This document shows positions 22,682 to 34,273 of a stretch of 64,000 nt of DNA, piece after piece. Numbering within the stretch: position 1 is the stretch's first letter; the number at the start of each line of letters is the position of its first letter. Source of the DNA: Nelumbo lutea (lineage: Eukaryota; Streptophyta; Magnoliopsida; Proteales; Nelumbonaceae); assembly GCA_022828595.1 (NCBI GenBank), contig JAKGHH010000004.1:56136422-56200421 (forward strand), read 5' to 3'. Made by a program: the position numbers and the translations under genes. The notes beneath the pieces were generated by a model. That model had not been told where the DNA came from. It ran no database searches and saw nothing but the letters and a program-made list of their open reading frames with translations.

Positions 22682-22850
22682 TGTTTAGAAAACTGGATCG
22701 GACCAGCTGGTTGAACCGGTTGAGCTGTGAGCCAGGGCCCTGACTGGTTCAGTCATATCTCAATAATCGGACTTGCTCAAAAACTGTTGTAAACCGGCTT
22801 ACCAGTCGGTTAAACCAGTGAACCGGTCCTAGTTTCATGAAACCACTTGG
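22682..22850. mobile_element. Short AACCGG-rich inverted-repeat element
   Basis: The two ends are related in inverted order (GTGTTTAGAAAACTGG at the left; reverse complement of the right end reads GGTTTCATGAAACTAGG). The interior alternates GAACCGGTT, AACCGGCTT and GAACCGGTC words. It is MITE-like and non-coding. No target duplication was identified. Confidence 0.5.
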
Positions 22851-24520
22851 GTCCATACCTAAATGAAATTTTGAAGTGTTGTTAATAAGATTTGATCTCT
22901 ATACCTCTTATTTTCACATATTATTTAAGGGTAAATCTCTCAAGTTATCCTTGCTGTTCACGAAATTGACAAATTGTATCCTTATTGTTTACATATAATC
23001 TTAAGTTACCTTTAAGTTTTCTGACAATTTTCTAATACCTCCTTTGCTGTTAATTTTCTATCACACTCAGTTTACATGTGACATCACATAATTGTCTATT
23101 ATGTTAAAATTCTTAAAAGACCCTTATTGTTCATTGCCGCTGTTAGAACACTGTCACCAGTGGCAATTATAGTGACGACGGAACACCACGACCACCTTCT
23201 GGATGATGAAACACGAGGACCACCTTGATGTTTCTAAAGAAACAAGAAACAACACGACTTGCTTTCTAATTTCTAAGTTCTAACTAGGCCTGCTAAGCAC
23301 GTCCATGATAATTCGGCTGAGAGGAGGCAAATTCTTAAGCAGTTGAAGACCGACAAACGCGTTTAGAAATCGAATCGAAGACTGTAAATTGAATTAGCCT
23401 TCCACCTGGACCTTTCGCTCTTCCTTCCTCACCCCACAACACAAGTGAGTTCCAAAGCCCATCTAACTTGGTCAAGACAAACCTTAACCTAGAAGACACC
23501 AAAAGCACACAATCCTACCAAGCATCCCACTGCCGTTACTTCATCATCAATTCTTTCCATTTCATGCATTAATTAGGATACATAGAGGAATTAGCCACCA
23601 TCACCTCCCGCACCGCGCGTTGGCCCCATTTCTGTTGGGATTAAAATCGCTCAAACCGACTTCCGTCATTGGCAACCCAGCTGATGTTGATGGTTCGCAA
23701 TCCAACCGACGGCTGTTATCCCCCAACCCAATGATGCAACTATAGCGGTCGTTTTCCCCCAGCCCAACAATGTGAAGGAAAAAACAGGGGAGCTGATCAG
23801 CTGCGGGCTGAAGAAGGAGAGAAGGTTTGGATGGCCGCCCCAAAAAATTTCACGCAGAAATAGCAGGAAAGATACATAGATATGAACTTAGATAATTTCG
23901 AAGCATAACGAAAACTCAGAGAGAAGGGAAAAAACCAGATCAGACGAAAACCTAATCAGACATAACAACATAAAATACAGAGAAAAGGGAAAAATATAAG
24001 AAATAAAGAAAAGAAAGACAAAACAAAGAGATGAGTGAAGAAAGGTTTCTCATTTAAAACAAAAGACAACAAATCTTGTAAAGGCATTCTTGCTTGTACG
24101 ACCTTCATCTTGTAAAGGCATTCTTGCTCTGGTTCCTGCCCTCGCTCTTCGCTAGCCATGGCTGACTTTCAAACGTGATGGACAACTAAGACTGCAATTT
24201 TGTTAATTTGCACTAACAAGGGCAAAATGAACTGACCAGTTGGATTTTATTTTGAAAATTTGATGAATGGTGAAGGGCAAAATCGATATTTTTTTGTCAA
24301 TTTCTTGAATTACTTAATTACCACTAATCCACTTTTTTAATTATTCTAATTAATGATTTTATTATACATATTACATTATTATGCATGTATTTTAAAGAAA
24401 AAATAAGTTAAAAGGCTTGAACCCTAGTCGATTGTTTTAAAAATTAAGAAACATACCATCCATCCACCTTATTTAAGTAAATTAAAAATTGTAAAATATA
24501 TTATATACAATTTTCAAAAT
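22851..24520. other. Unassigned stretch, possible Mutator-like or captured sequence
   Basis: No gene is recognised. The left part (about 22928-23120) and right part (about 24210-24330) share short inverted words such as GTCAATTTC-TGAA, which is weak support for long terminal inverted repeats. The centre (23130-23860) is less AT-rich and could be captured host DNA. A 22-bp word ATCTTGTAAAGGCATTCTTG+CT occurs twice at 24073 and 24107. Confidence 0.3.
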
Positions 24521-24740
24521 ACCGTTATGTATCGGCTGATACGTATTGTATCGGGGCCTTCCCAATACGCCCCTATAGGGGATGTATTGGGTCAGGCTAT
24601 GGTTCAAAGGGTAGTTGTGACTTAAACCGATCCCTTTGAACTAGTTTTGAAAAAAGTAAATAAAACATTAAAAAAAGCACCTATATAGATTGGCACGCCA
24701 TACTGACGTATTGACCTATATCGATATTTAGAACCTTAAT
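24521..24740. mobile_element. TATCGG-word inverted element (MITE-like)
   Basis: It starts with CCGTTATGTATCGGCTGATACG and ends with CCTATATCGATATTTAGAACC, so TATCG and ATACG words are mirrored on the two arms. It is non-coding. It resembles the AACCGG and GGATCGG elements in design, but no clear target duplication was found. Confidence 0.4.
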
Positions 24741-25095
24741 TATATATAGTATTTATATGACCAGTAGTATATATATCTATATGATATGTCATCATAGTTC
24801 GACTCTGGTTGAACCTTTAACTTGTAAATCTCTCTTCTCCGGTTCTATGTTCGGCCCAGTTCACTAAACATTGAGTGTAACCACCATGGGCTAGGCTCAG
24901 GTTCGGGCCTCAACATTTTCTATTGACTAGTAGTGGTAAAGCCCAACTGTGAACAAGTCAGAAGGTCAAATTAACGAATAAGTGAAACTATAGGGAGTGT
25001 TTGAGAATTTTGACCAATGAACCTGTCATTTTATGATACCAGTACTAGTTAGACTTTTGTGGGCCACACTATAGCGGGTCGTGCTTACCTAGCAC

Positions 25096-25627
25096 TAGAC
25101 CTATTCATGGGCCAAGTCGGGCTAGCCCATCGGCTAGGCCTGGCCCGACCCCCGGACGGGCTTGAACAGGCTTTTTGGCCTGCGGGCTTAACCTCGAACC
25201 AAAAAGCCCGACCCACATAAAATTTGAGCCGGTCTCGAGCTTTGCCAAAATAGCCCGACCCGACCTATAGTTAAACCTAAGTAAACCCGGCCCGACCTAT
25301 GGTTAAACCTAAGTAAAAACCCTATGTGATGTCCATTCGAATAATTTTTTTGATTTTAGAAGGTTGTTGATTCACTTGTAGGCCCATTGTTCATTTAAAT
25401 AAGGGAAAAAACACCTGAATTAAAATAGATAATGTCTATTTGAATAGGGAAAATTTTGATTTTCTTTTATTAGGTCGGGCTTTGGGCTTTTTATCAGGGC
25501 CAGGCTCGGGCCCAAGTTCTAGGCCCGTTGGTCGGACCGAGCTTGGCCTCGGGCCTATTATTTTTTTGTTAATGAACACTAAAACCCCGGCCCAAGCCTG
25601 GCCCGACCCAGCCCATGAATAGGTCTA
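25096..25627. mobile_element. 532-bp MITE with TIR TAGACCTATTCATGGGC
   Basis: The left end TAGACCTATTCATGGGC and the right end GCCCATGAATAGGTCTA are perfect 17-bp inverted repeats. Both flanks read AGCAC (25091-25095 and 25628-25632), a 5-bp duplication. The arms are dense in GGCCCGACC / GGTCGGGC words on both strands. It has no coding capacity. Class II non-autonomous; superfamily unsure (hAT-like TIR start, but TSD shorter than 8 bp). Confidence 0.82.
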
Positions 25628-25632
25628 AGCAC

Positions 25633-26136
25633 AAGTTCCTCAAAAGGGAAGCCCAACACGACCTGAGTGCTGAGGCCCAAGCTCAGGTTGGTTGGTGCCA
25701 TATTGTGTGAGGTCACTAGCCCGTTCTCTTTCCTCTTTCACACTTTCGTTAAGTAAAAAGTGACAAAAGATTTGAAAAAAATTAAAAAATAATAAAAAAC
25801 ATCAAAATATACAACAAATTGAAAAGAAAATTCCAAAAATTTTCTTTAATTTAATTTAATGTATACAATTGATCATATATGAAGTAATAAAATTAAATTG
25901 AAAAAAAATACAATGGAATTGGAATAAAATGGTACAATAAAATTGAAAATAAAAATTTACAATAGGACTGAGAAAAGGGTTTCTAGTTGATGGGGGTAAT
26001 TTTTCACTATAAATAAGACTCTTCTTTGTTGATAAAGGTAAGTACGAAATACATTTTTTTTTTATGTTCTTATCTCTGTATCCAGATATACTAGAGAAGT
26101 AAACTGGTACTTAAGTAGAAAGTCTTCTTTACATGT
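25633..26136. other. A-rich spacer
   Basis: From about 25740 to 25970 the plus strand is dominated by A-runs (AAAAATTAAAAAATAATAAA type). No gene, LTR end or repeat unit is recognised. Confidence 0.4.
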
Positions 26137-26671
26137 TGATGCTCGAATTGGCCGAGGTCAACACTGTTAGTTTGCTCCTAAGCCGAGGTGCAAGGTGCCC
26201 GAAGTCGAGGTGTCTGAGGTGACCGAGGGCGGGTAGATCGATCCTGCAAGGTGAGAGAGCTCGTTAGAGGCCCCAGATTGACACTCGAGGCGGAGACTCC
26301 GATGGTCAAGTTAGTAACAAGATGTGGAAGACGGATGAGGCCTGAAGGGAAGGGAGATCCATCATATGGATGGCCGAACCATGTAGGGTGGTTGGGTGAA
26401 ATTTCAAAAATTTATTTTCTCCTTTCTGGGAATCGTATTCCCAGTTTTAGAAAAACTGCATTTTTCAAGGGTCATTCTTGAACCAAACTGGACTAGATCT
26501 AAAACCAAAAGAAAAGGAGAGCAATACCTGATATGGAATCCACATGTGTAGCTCCCAAAGTAGGTGTTCACGCCTAAAGAGGGTACCAAAACCAGCTTCC
26601 ACTGAAGATGGCGTAGCTTGAGATGAAACAGGTTTAGCAATGCAGTCCTTCAGCAAGAATTGCAATCCAAC

Positions 26672-27022
26672 AGCTTGGATCGAGCAAGGGAGTATGAGCA
26701 CAAAATCTAATATGATTTTCTCGTAAAATCAGAGGTAGGAACTGATTTCTATCAGTCCAAAATCTAGAGATCGAATTAGGGTTTGAGGAGCTTGGATCGA
26801 GCAAGGGAGTATGAGCACAAAATCTAATATGATTTTCTCGTAAAATCAGAGGTAGGAACTGATTTCTATCAGTCCAAAATCTAGAGATCGAATTAGGGTT
26901 TGAGGAGCTTAGATCGAGCAAGGGAGTATGAGCACAAAATCTAATATGATTTTCTCGTAAAATCAGAGGTAGGAACTGATTTCTATCAGTCCAAAATCTA
27001 GAGATCGAATTAGGGTTTGAGG
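26672..27022 (-). repeat. Three tandem copies of a 117-bp unit inside the Copia-B LTR
   Basis: Copies start at 26672, 26789 and 26906, each beginning AGCTTRGATCGAGCAAGGGA and ending AATTAGGGTTTGAGG. The copies are almost identical. The period is a multiple of three, so the minus strand reads a 39-residue repeat. It lies downstream of the LTR TATA box (minus TATAAATAG near 27090), so it would be transcribed. Confidence 0.92.
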
Positions 27023-28433
27023 AGGCAAGAACAGAGGGAGAAAACTAAGAGCAGAAATGTGTAATTTGGAACAGTTCGCCCCCCTCTATTTATAAGCCTT
27101 AAAGATTAGCTACTCCTAATCCAATTAGGAGTTTCCTAATCCAAATCATTATTTGAATATGGATTCCTTAAGTGGATAAAACTTATCCTCTTATTCAATT
27201 GTTGATCTAAGCCCATATCCATACCCAAATTCACCTAAGTTACATGACTACTTAAGCTATCATGTGACTTCTTAATTTATCTAGTTAATTAGGGGCCTTA
27301 GGCCCATTAATCAAGTTGGCTCACGTCTCCTTTTAATTTTTGGCTAACTTGGCTCTCTTTGTATGGCGTGGAACCCTAACATTGACCTCACAAAAGCCAT
27401 ATGGGTTCAGCCTAACTTCTATGACAAAGTCTGGCTGAATTCACTGCTAAGCATATTAAACCCCTGAGTCCATCAGTATAGGCTCTTAATGGGCCCACCA
27501 TTTACACTAAATGATCATTGAGTCCAGCCATCTTATGAAGGCCCAAAGACAATGGACTTAAGTGAGATTAGCCCATCAGGTATAAAGGCCCTAAATGGTC
27601 TTCCACTTAACCGCTCAACCCTTAATGATCAAACACTTAAAGTTAAAACCTTAAGGCTCATCTGGTATAAATGCCCAAAGACAATGGACTTAAGTGAGAT
27701 TAGCCCATCAGGGAGAGGACCTCTCCCTCGGCTGCAAGGTACAGTGTTGCACTCTCTACTCGGATGGATCCCGGGATAAAAACTTTTGCAATCATTTTCA
27801 TAAATATATTTTGCAAAATAAATCTGAAACACGGTTGAAATCGACTACCGACAGTTTTGGTTTCCATCAAAGAGTATAATCCCGATCATTCACTTTGTCC
27901 GACAAAGGGGCTGATCCTATTACTATGATCACCCACTCGAGTGAATTATCAGACTTCCCCAACATACCCAGGTTTTGACCCCCTCTAAGGATCTCACAAA
28001 TTGGCATGTCAAAGACAGCCCAGTCTGACACTCAGTGCAGTACCACAATCGAGTCTAGGGGTTAGGTGTAACTTTCTAGTTTTGCTTACCACTCTCCAAA
28101 GTGTAGGGCATAACTGGAAAATGGTCCGGGTTTAGTGTTTCAAGAAAACACACACTATATGTGCTTTGGGTCTAACCCTGGCAGCTGAGACAAGCTACCC
28201 CAATTGGCTTGGCAGTACATTAGTGTTAGCCTTGGCAAGATAAACCACCCCAGGTCTATCCAACAACTGAGAACTTTCTAAACTAACACGAGTCTCATAA
28301 GTGTCTAGTTTAAGGGTAATTACACAGAAACACACCAAGTATAACATGAATCAATTATGTACTTTTATTAATTTACAATAAATGTTTAATGTACATCAAT
28401 CTGATTGGAGCTAAGGGCATACATTGTCTAACA

Positions 28434-29270
28434 ACTCCCACTTACACTTAGGTCCAATTGGGTACAAGCCAGAGTCCCATACTGTCCATGTGTTTCTCAA
28501 ACATTTTCTGTGTCAGTGGCTTAGTCAATGGGTATGCTACATTCTCCGTTGATGCTAACTTCTGATTCTAGACGTCCCCTCTACCAACAATCTCCCATAG
28601 ATCGAGTGTTGTCACACAACAATGGAATGAGTAATATGGTAGGATTCCAAATTCCAAGATGAACAACTTCATCCATTAGGCAGCCTCACTTATGGCAATG
28701 TGTTTGCCCTGGGTCTTGGACTATTTTTCTACATAGGACCCCATCGTGAATGTATAACCAGATGTAGAATTTCTATCATCTGGGTCTGATTGGAAATCGG
28801 CATCAGTATACTTGAGGATTTGTAGTTAGTTACCATCGAATACCAGACATAACTCTTTTGTCATTCAAAGGTATTTCAATATGTTTTTTATAGTGGTCCA
28901 ATGCTCCTGTCCTAGGTTTGACTGGTATCTACTTACTACACTCACAGCCTGAGCAATGTTCGGCCGAGTTCACAACATGGTATACATAATGCTCCTTATG
29001 GCTGAGGCATAGGGAACCTCTCTTATGCCCTAATCTCCTTGGGAGTCTTGGGAGACATACCCTAGGAGAGAGTGACTCCATGTCTGAAAGGGACAAATCC
29101 CTTCTTGGAGTTCTCCATGCTGTATCTTTTGACAATCTTGTCAATGTAAGTAGATTGGGATAATTCTATTATCCTTTTTGATCTATCTCTATAGAGTCGA
29201 AGTCCTATGATGTAGGAGGCTTCTCCAAGATCTTTTGTGGAGAATTGCTACGAAAGCCATACCTTCACTG
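28434..29270 (-). pseudogene. Copia-B RNase H and reverse transcriptase remnant
   Basis: It is homologous to Copia-C 32648-33600. Recognisable minus-strand blocks are the tail before the polypurine tract (TTGTACCCAATTGG-type end), RNase H around 28560-28870, and RT-thumb phrases from about 28930 to 29250. Frameshifts and stops run throughout, and part of RNase H is missing near 28590. Confidence 0.75.
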
Positions 29271-30282
29271 TAGTTAAAAAAATTACATTTTTCAAGGATC
29301 ACTCTTGAACCAAATCGGACCAGATCCGAAACCAAAAGAAAAGGAGAGCAATACTTGATACAGAATCCATACATGTAGCTCCCAACAACAATTGAGTCTA
29401 GGGTTTAGGTGTAATTTTCTAGTTTTGCCCACCATTCTCCAAGGTTCACGGCATAACTGGAAAATGGTTCGGGTTCACTGTTTCAGGAAAACACATAGTA
29501 CATGTGCCTTGGGTCTAACCCTGGTAGCTGAGACAAGCTACCCCAACCAACGTGGCAGCACATTAGTGTCAGCCTTGGTAGGATAAACCTCCCCAGGTCT
29601 ACCCAACGGTTGAGAGCATTCTAAATTAACACGAGTCTCATAAGTATTTAGTTTAAGGGTAATTACATAGAAACACACCAAGTATAACATGGATCAATTA
29701 TGTACTTTTATTCATTTACAATAAATTTTTAACATACATCCATCTGATTGGAGCAAAGGGCATACACTGTCTAACAAGGCCTTGGGTGCAGGCACCAAAG
29801 ACGAGGCCACTAAAGAGCAGGAGATCTTAGAGAGTAAAAAGAGTGCTTGATAGCTAAGTTCTGGGATCCTTTATCTTGTGGGAGTCACCTCTTATTTATA
29901 CTTGAGGTTGCTAGGGGGCAGGTGACCTCTGTTGGCTGGATGCAGTCCATACCGATGGCACGATCGTTTGGGAGCGCCAACACGAGGTGCTGACACTAGC
30001 TCTGCTCATGACCCGATTGGTTCTGCTCCGTGCTTGCCTGGCGCATGTAGGCTCCCCATTGGCCTAGCCGGATGTGCCTACATCACATGCCATCTTTAAT
30101 GTTAATTTATTTGTGCCCATTTCATGGGTGGTTTGAAAGAAGCAAATAAAGGGCTTAATGGGTCAAATTTGATTGAATGTTACTATTGATCTAGATTTGG
30201 TTTGATTAGATATTTAATAAATCTAGATTCTATTAACTAAAGTCATGAACCTCAATCCTGCAATGAAACTCAGAGAATATAA

Positions 30283-30561
30283 AGGCTTATTTGGTTCGCG
30301 GGAATAAGGGTCTAGAATTGAAAGGAGCCATTCTGATTCCCAACTTTTTGGTTGGGTGGAACTGAAATCCTTTCCATTCCTAGTGGAATGGCATTCCCCC
30401 ATTTGAAGAAATGGACATTCCCTCCCCTTTCCCTCGGAATGAAATCACAATCCAACGGACTTTAATTCTCATTCTGATTCCTATATGAACCAAACAGACT
30501 ATGCGAATAGACCATTTCGATTCTGGCATATAACAATTCTGATTATAAAACAAACAGACCC
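30283..30561. mobile_element. Tourist-like MITE, TAA target duplication
   Basis: It is bounded by TAA on both sides (30280-30282 and 30562-30564). The left end reads AGGCTTATTTGGTTCG, and the right end reverse-complements to GGGTCTGTTTGTTTT, the degenerate PIF/Harbinger (Tourist) terminal pattern. The body has GGAATGGCATTCC and GAATGGCTCC-type inverted words. It is non-coding. Confidence 0.65.
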
Positions 30562-32661
30562 TAAATATTAAATAAATGAACTAGAAAATAATTTCTATTG
30601 GAATATCCAATGAAGATTATGATTTGACAATGCAATTAGAAGCTTAGTAATTAATGTTTTTATTATTTTTTATTTTTATGAAGAGTTAATTTTGAAAGAA
30701 TAGTAGGATCCATCTAATGGATGCCATGAAGGGTGCGGAATGATGGGTGAATTTCAAAAATTTTTCCTACCTTCTCCCAATTGGGAATCATATTCCCTAA
30801 ATTTAGAATACAATATTCAATGATTTTACTTGAACCATAATCAAACCAGATCTGAACCAAAAGTGAACATGAAGGATTATACCTGATCCAGAGAAACAAT
30901 ATCTCCCAAAGTTGGTGTTCACGCCCAAAGAAGATACTAAGATCCGCTCCTGCTGAAGATGACACAACTGTGGATGGAATGAAACCAACATGGTGCGTCC
31001 TACACATTGGATCCTTCGCAAGAACCCACTGGAAACTCCGAACACTGAATCCTTTTTCAGTCTTCTCTGCAAGACTGATGTCAAGAACTGATTTCTTGAC
31101 TTCTTTCTCCTACAAAGATCGAATCTTGCAAGAAGGATTGGCGGCGGATGGAGGAGAGAATTCCTGGGATGAAGATGGCTGAACAACTTTTCTTCTCTTT
31201 GGAGTTTTTGAGATCTAATCTCTATATGTAGAAGACTTTCTTCTCTCTTGGGAAAACTTGGTTCGAAATCTGGTATTTTCGAATTCAGCTTTTTCCTCCT
31301 TTCTTCTTGATTAAGAAATCCTCCTAATTAGGAGTTATCCCCATCCAAATCAATATTTGGATAGGGGATAATCTTAATCCTATCTGTGGATTAAGTTAGT
31401 TTACTCCTGATCTTATCAGGAGGTTACCATATTCAAATATGATTTGAATTTGGTCTCCCAGAGTGGATAAGGTCATAAGCCCAATCCTTTTTACTAACAT
31501 TAATCTCAGATTCGCCCCAGCTGATGGGTGATCATATCAGCCCAGCTCGTAATGGGCTTTTGGCCCATTAAGTGTTCAGTGTTTAACTAGTTTCCAATCT
31601 GCTGCCCAGTTGGGCTTCTTTGTATGGCGTGGGACCCAAGCATTGATCTACACACTAGCCACATGGGTTCGGCCCAACCTTTATTACAAGGCCCAGCCGA
31701 ATTCACTAAAAAACTTAGTGACCCCCTTGAGCCCATCACATGGACCCTATGGGCCCAACACTTACATTAAGTGGTCCTTAGGCCAAGCTATCTTATAAAA
31801 ATCCAGGGACTGTGGGTAGGTTCAAGATTAGCCAATTAGGTATTATCCTAAATGGTCTTACACTTAACCTCTCAGCCCTTAATGATCAAGCATTGCTCGA
31901 CAAGAGAAGACCTCTCCCTCGGTTGCAAGGAACAGTGCCGCACTGTCTACTCACATGGATCCCGGGAATTAAAACCTTTTGTAAATCTTTTGAAACTGTA
32001 CATATACATGTATATATATATTAATTTTACAAAACAAAATTCCAACGATTGAAATCAACTGCCGACAGTTTGGTTTCCATCAGAGAGAGTGCATTCCCGA
32101 TCATTACCATTGTCCAACAAAAGGGCTGATCCTGTCACTATGATCACTCACTCAGATGAATTCTCAGACTACCCCAACATGTCCAGGTTTTGACCCCCGC
32201 TAAGGATCTCACTGATTGACATATCAAAGACAGCCCGATCCGACACCTAGTGAAGTGTTATAATCGAGTCCAGGGGTTAGGTGTAACTTTCCAGTTTTGC
32301 CCATCTATCTCCAAGGTCTAGGGCAATGCTGAAAATCTAGTCCGTTTCAAGGGTTCAAGCAATCGCATACTGAATGTGCCTTGGGTCTTACCCTGATGGC
32401 CGAGACAAGCCATCCCAACACTTGGTGGCACATCAGTATCAGCCTTGGCAGGATAAATCTCCCCAGACTTATCCAATGGCTGTGAACATTTAAAACTAAC
32501 ACGAGTCTCTATAAGTGTCCAGTTTTAGGGTCTTACATAGAAATATACCAAACAACATGAATCAAACATGTACTTTGTTTATTTACACTGAATGTCAAAA
32601 GTACATCAAATTGGATTAAAGCTTAGGGCATACAAAACTATCTAACAGTTCCCACTTGCAC

Positions 32662-33219
32662 TTAGGTCCAATCCGGTACAAGCCAGAGTCCCATACTTTC
32701 CACGTGTTTCTCAAACACCTTCTGTGTCAGTGGCTTAGTCAATGGGTCTGCCACATTGTCCGTTGATGCTACCTTCTGAATTAGGACATCCCCTTTACCA
32801 ATGATCTCCCGCAGTACATGGTACTTCCTCTCGATGTGATTTGACTTCGAGTGAGCCCGAGGCTCTTCAGCCTGGGCGATCACTCCATTGTTGTTACACA
32901 ACAACGGGATGGGTGATGTGCTGGATGGAATCAGTCCCAATTTGTGTATGAATTTCTTCATCCACACGGCTTCCTTGGCAGCTTCACTTGCGGCAATGTA
33001 CTTGGCCTCGGTTGTGGAGTCTGCAGTGGACCCCTGTTTGCTGCTTTTACAGCAAACAACACACGATCCTGTCATGAAAACATACCCAGATGTAGACTTT
33101 CTATCATCTAGATCCGACTGGAAATCAGCATCGGTATAGCCTAGAACTTGTAGTGAACTACCATCGAATACCAGACAAAACTCTTTTGTCCTTCGAAGGT
33201 ATTTAAGTATGTTCTTCAC
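32662..33219 (-). pseudogene. Copia-C RNase H domain
   Basis: The frame is open for 185 residues and shows the whole Copia RNase H: YLRRTKEFCLVFDG, GYTDADFQSDLDDRKSTSGY (catalytic Asp), DSTTEAKYIAASEAAKEAVW (catalytic Glu), HSKSNHIERKYHVLRE and the tail VADPLTKPLTQKVFEKHVES. RNase H removes the RNA strand during reverse transcription. The family motif usually reads SKHIE; here SNHIE. It is open but separated from RT by a stop near 33228. Confidence 0.88.
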
Positions 33220-33323
33220 AGCAGTCTAATGCTCCTGCCCTGGGTTGGCCTGGAATCTGCTTACCACACTCACCGCCTGAGCTATGTCCGGGCGAGTGCA
33301 CAGCATGGCATACCTGATGCTTC

Positions 33324-34261
33324 CTACGACTGAGGCATAGGAACATCTCTCATGCCCTCAATATCCTCAGAAGTCTTGGGAGACATCTTCTTGGAGAGAG
33401 TGACTCCATGCCTGAAAGGGACATTTCCTTTCTTGGAGTTCTCCATGCTGTATCTTTTGACAATTTTGTCAATGTAAGCAGCCTGGGATAATCCAATTAT
33501 CCACTTCGATCTATCTCTATAGAGTCGAAGACCCAGTATATATGAAGCTTCTCCAAGATCTTTCATGGAGAATTGCTGTGATAGCCATACCTTGACCGAA
33601 ATCAACATTCCTACATCATTCCCAATGAATAGGATATCGTCCACGTACAACACCAAAAGGGTGACCTTATCCCCACTGGATTTTCTGTAAACACAGGGCT
33701 CATCCGGATTCTGCACAAAGTCAAACGTTTTGACAGTAGAACCAAAATGGATATTCCAACTCCTAGAAGCCTACTTAAGTCCATATTTGGATTTATTAAG
33801 TTTACATACTATGTGTTCCTGACCAGCAGCAATGAAGCCTTGCAACTGCTGCATGTAGATATCTTCATTAAGATCTCCATTCAGGAATGCGGTTTTGACA
33901 TCCATCTGCCAAATCTCGTAGTCATGGTATGCTGCTACAGCTAGTAGGATACTAATGGATTTGAGCATGGTCATGGACGAAAAAGTTTCCTCATAATCAA
34001 TACCTTCTTTCTGAGTGTACCCTTTTGCCACGAAATGAGCTTTGTAGGTCTCAATCCTACCATTGGGGCCCTTCTTCCTCTTGTAGATCCATTGCAACCA
34101 ATTGCTTTTACCACAGAGGGCGGATCTACTAGAGTCCAAACTCCATTGGTCTCCATCGAGTCCATCTCAGTTCTCATGGCCTCCACCCACTTTTGGGAAT
34201 CTATGCCTAATATAGCTTCCACGTAAGTTACAGGATCCTCTTCACTAGTCAAGGCTTTCAC
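33324..34261 (-). pseudogene. Copia-C reverse transcriptase, frameshifted
   Basis: Blocks in order: DPVTYVEAILGIDSQKWVEA, WIYKRKKGPNGRIETYKAH, GYTQKEGIDYEETFSSMTML, YEIWQMDVKTAFLNGDL (first catalytic Asp), QGFIAAGQEHIVCKLNKSKY, and after a frameshift VTLLVLYVDDILFIGND (YVDD catalytic pair intact) and WLSQQFSMKDLGEASYILG. Frameshifts lie near 33720-33770 and 33980-34140. It copies element RNA to DNA. Broken but recent-looking. Confidence 0.88.
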
Positions 34262-34273
34262 CAGGTAACTATC

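Larger units (their letters stand above)
26343..29776 (-). mobile_element. Copia-B: internally deleted member, TSD AGGCC
   Basis: Bounded by identical AGGCC (26338-26342 and 29777-29781). Minus orientation: 3' LTR 26343-28433, polypurine tract (AAGTGGGAGT on minus, 28434-28443), about 840 bp of decayed RNase H and reverse transcriptase (28434-29270), then a 5' LTR remnant (about 29272-29776) with its own internal deletion near 29386. Gag, protease, integrase, PBS and leader are all missing. The left LTR carries a 117-bp triplication and a 42-bp duplication. Confidence 0.9.
26137..30085 (-). mobile_element. Solo-LTR-like unit split by Copia-B
   Basis: Two pieces (26137-26342 and 29777-30085) join across Copia-B into about 510 bp that begins TGATGCTCGAATTGG and ends CCTACATCA (TG...CA). 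The flanks are CATGT (26132-26136) and CATGC (30086-30090), a near-perfect 5-bp duplication. A minus-strand TATAAATA lies near 29890-29905. No PBS, polypurine tract or internal sequence accompanies it, so it looks like a solo LTR of another family, older than Copia-B. Confidence 0.65.

Noticed and set aside
22928..24330. Mutator-like element with long TIRs
   Set aside because: Inverted similarity between the ends is short and imperfect, and no 9-bp duplication was found.
26634..26921. Protein with 39-residue repeats on the minus strand
   Set aside because: It is a reading of the 117-bp LTR triplication, not a gene.
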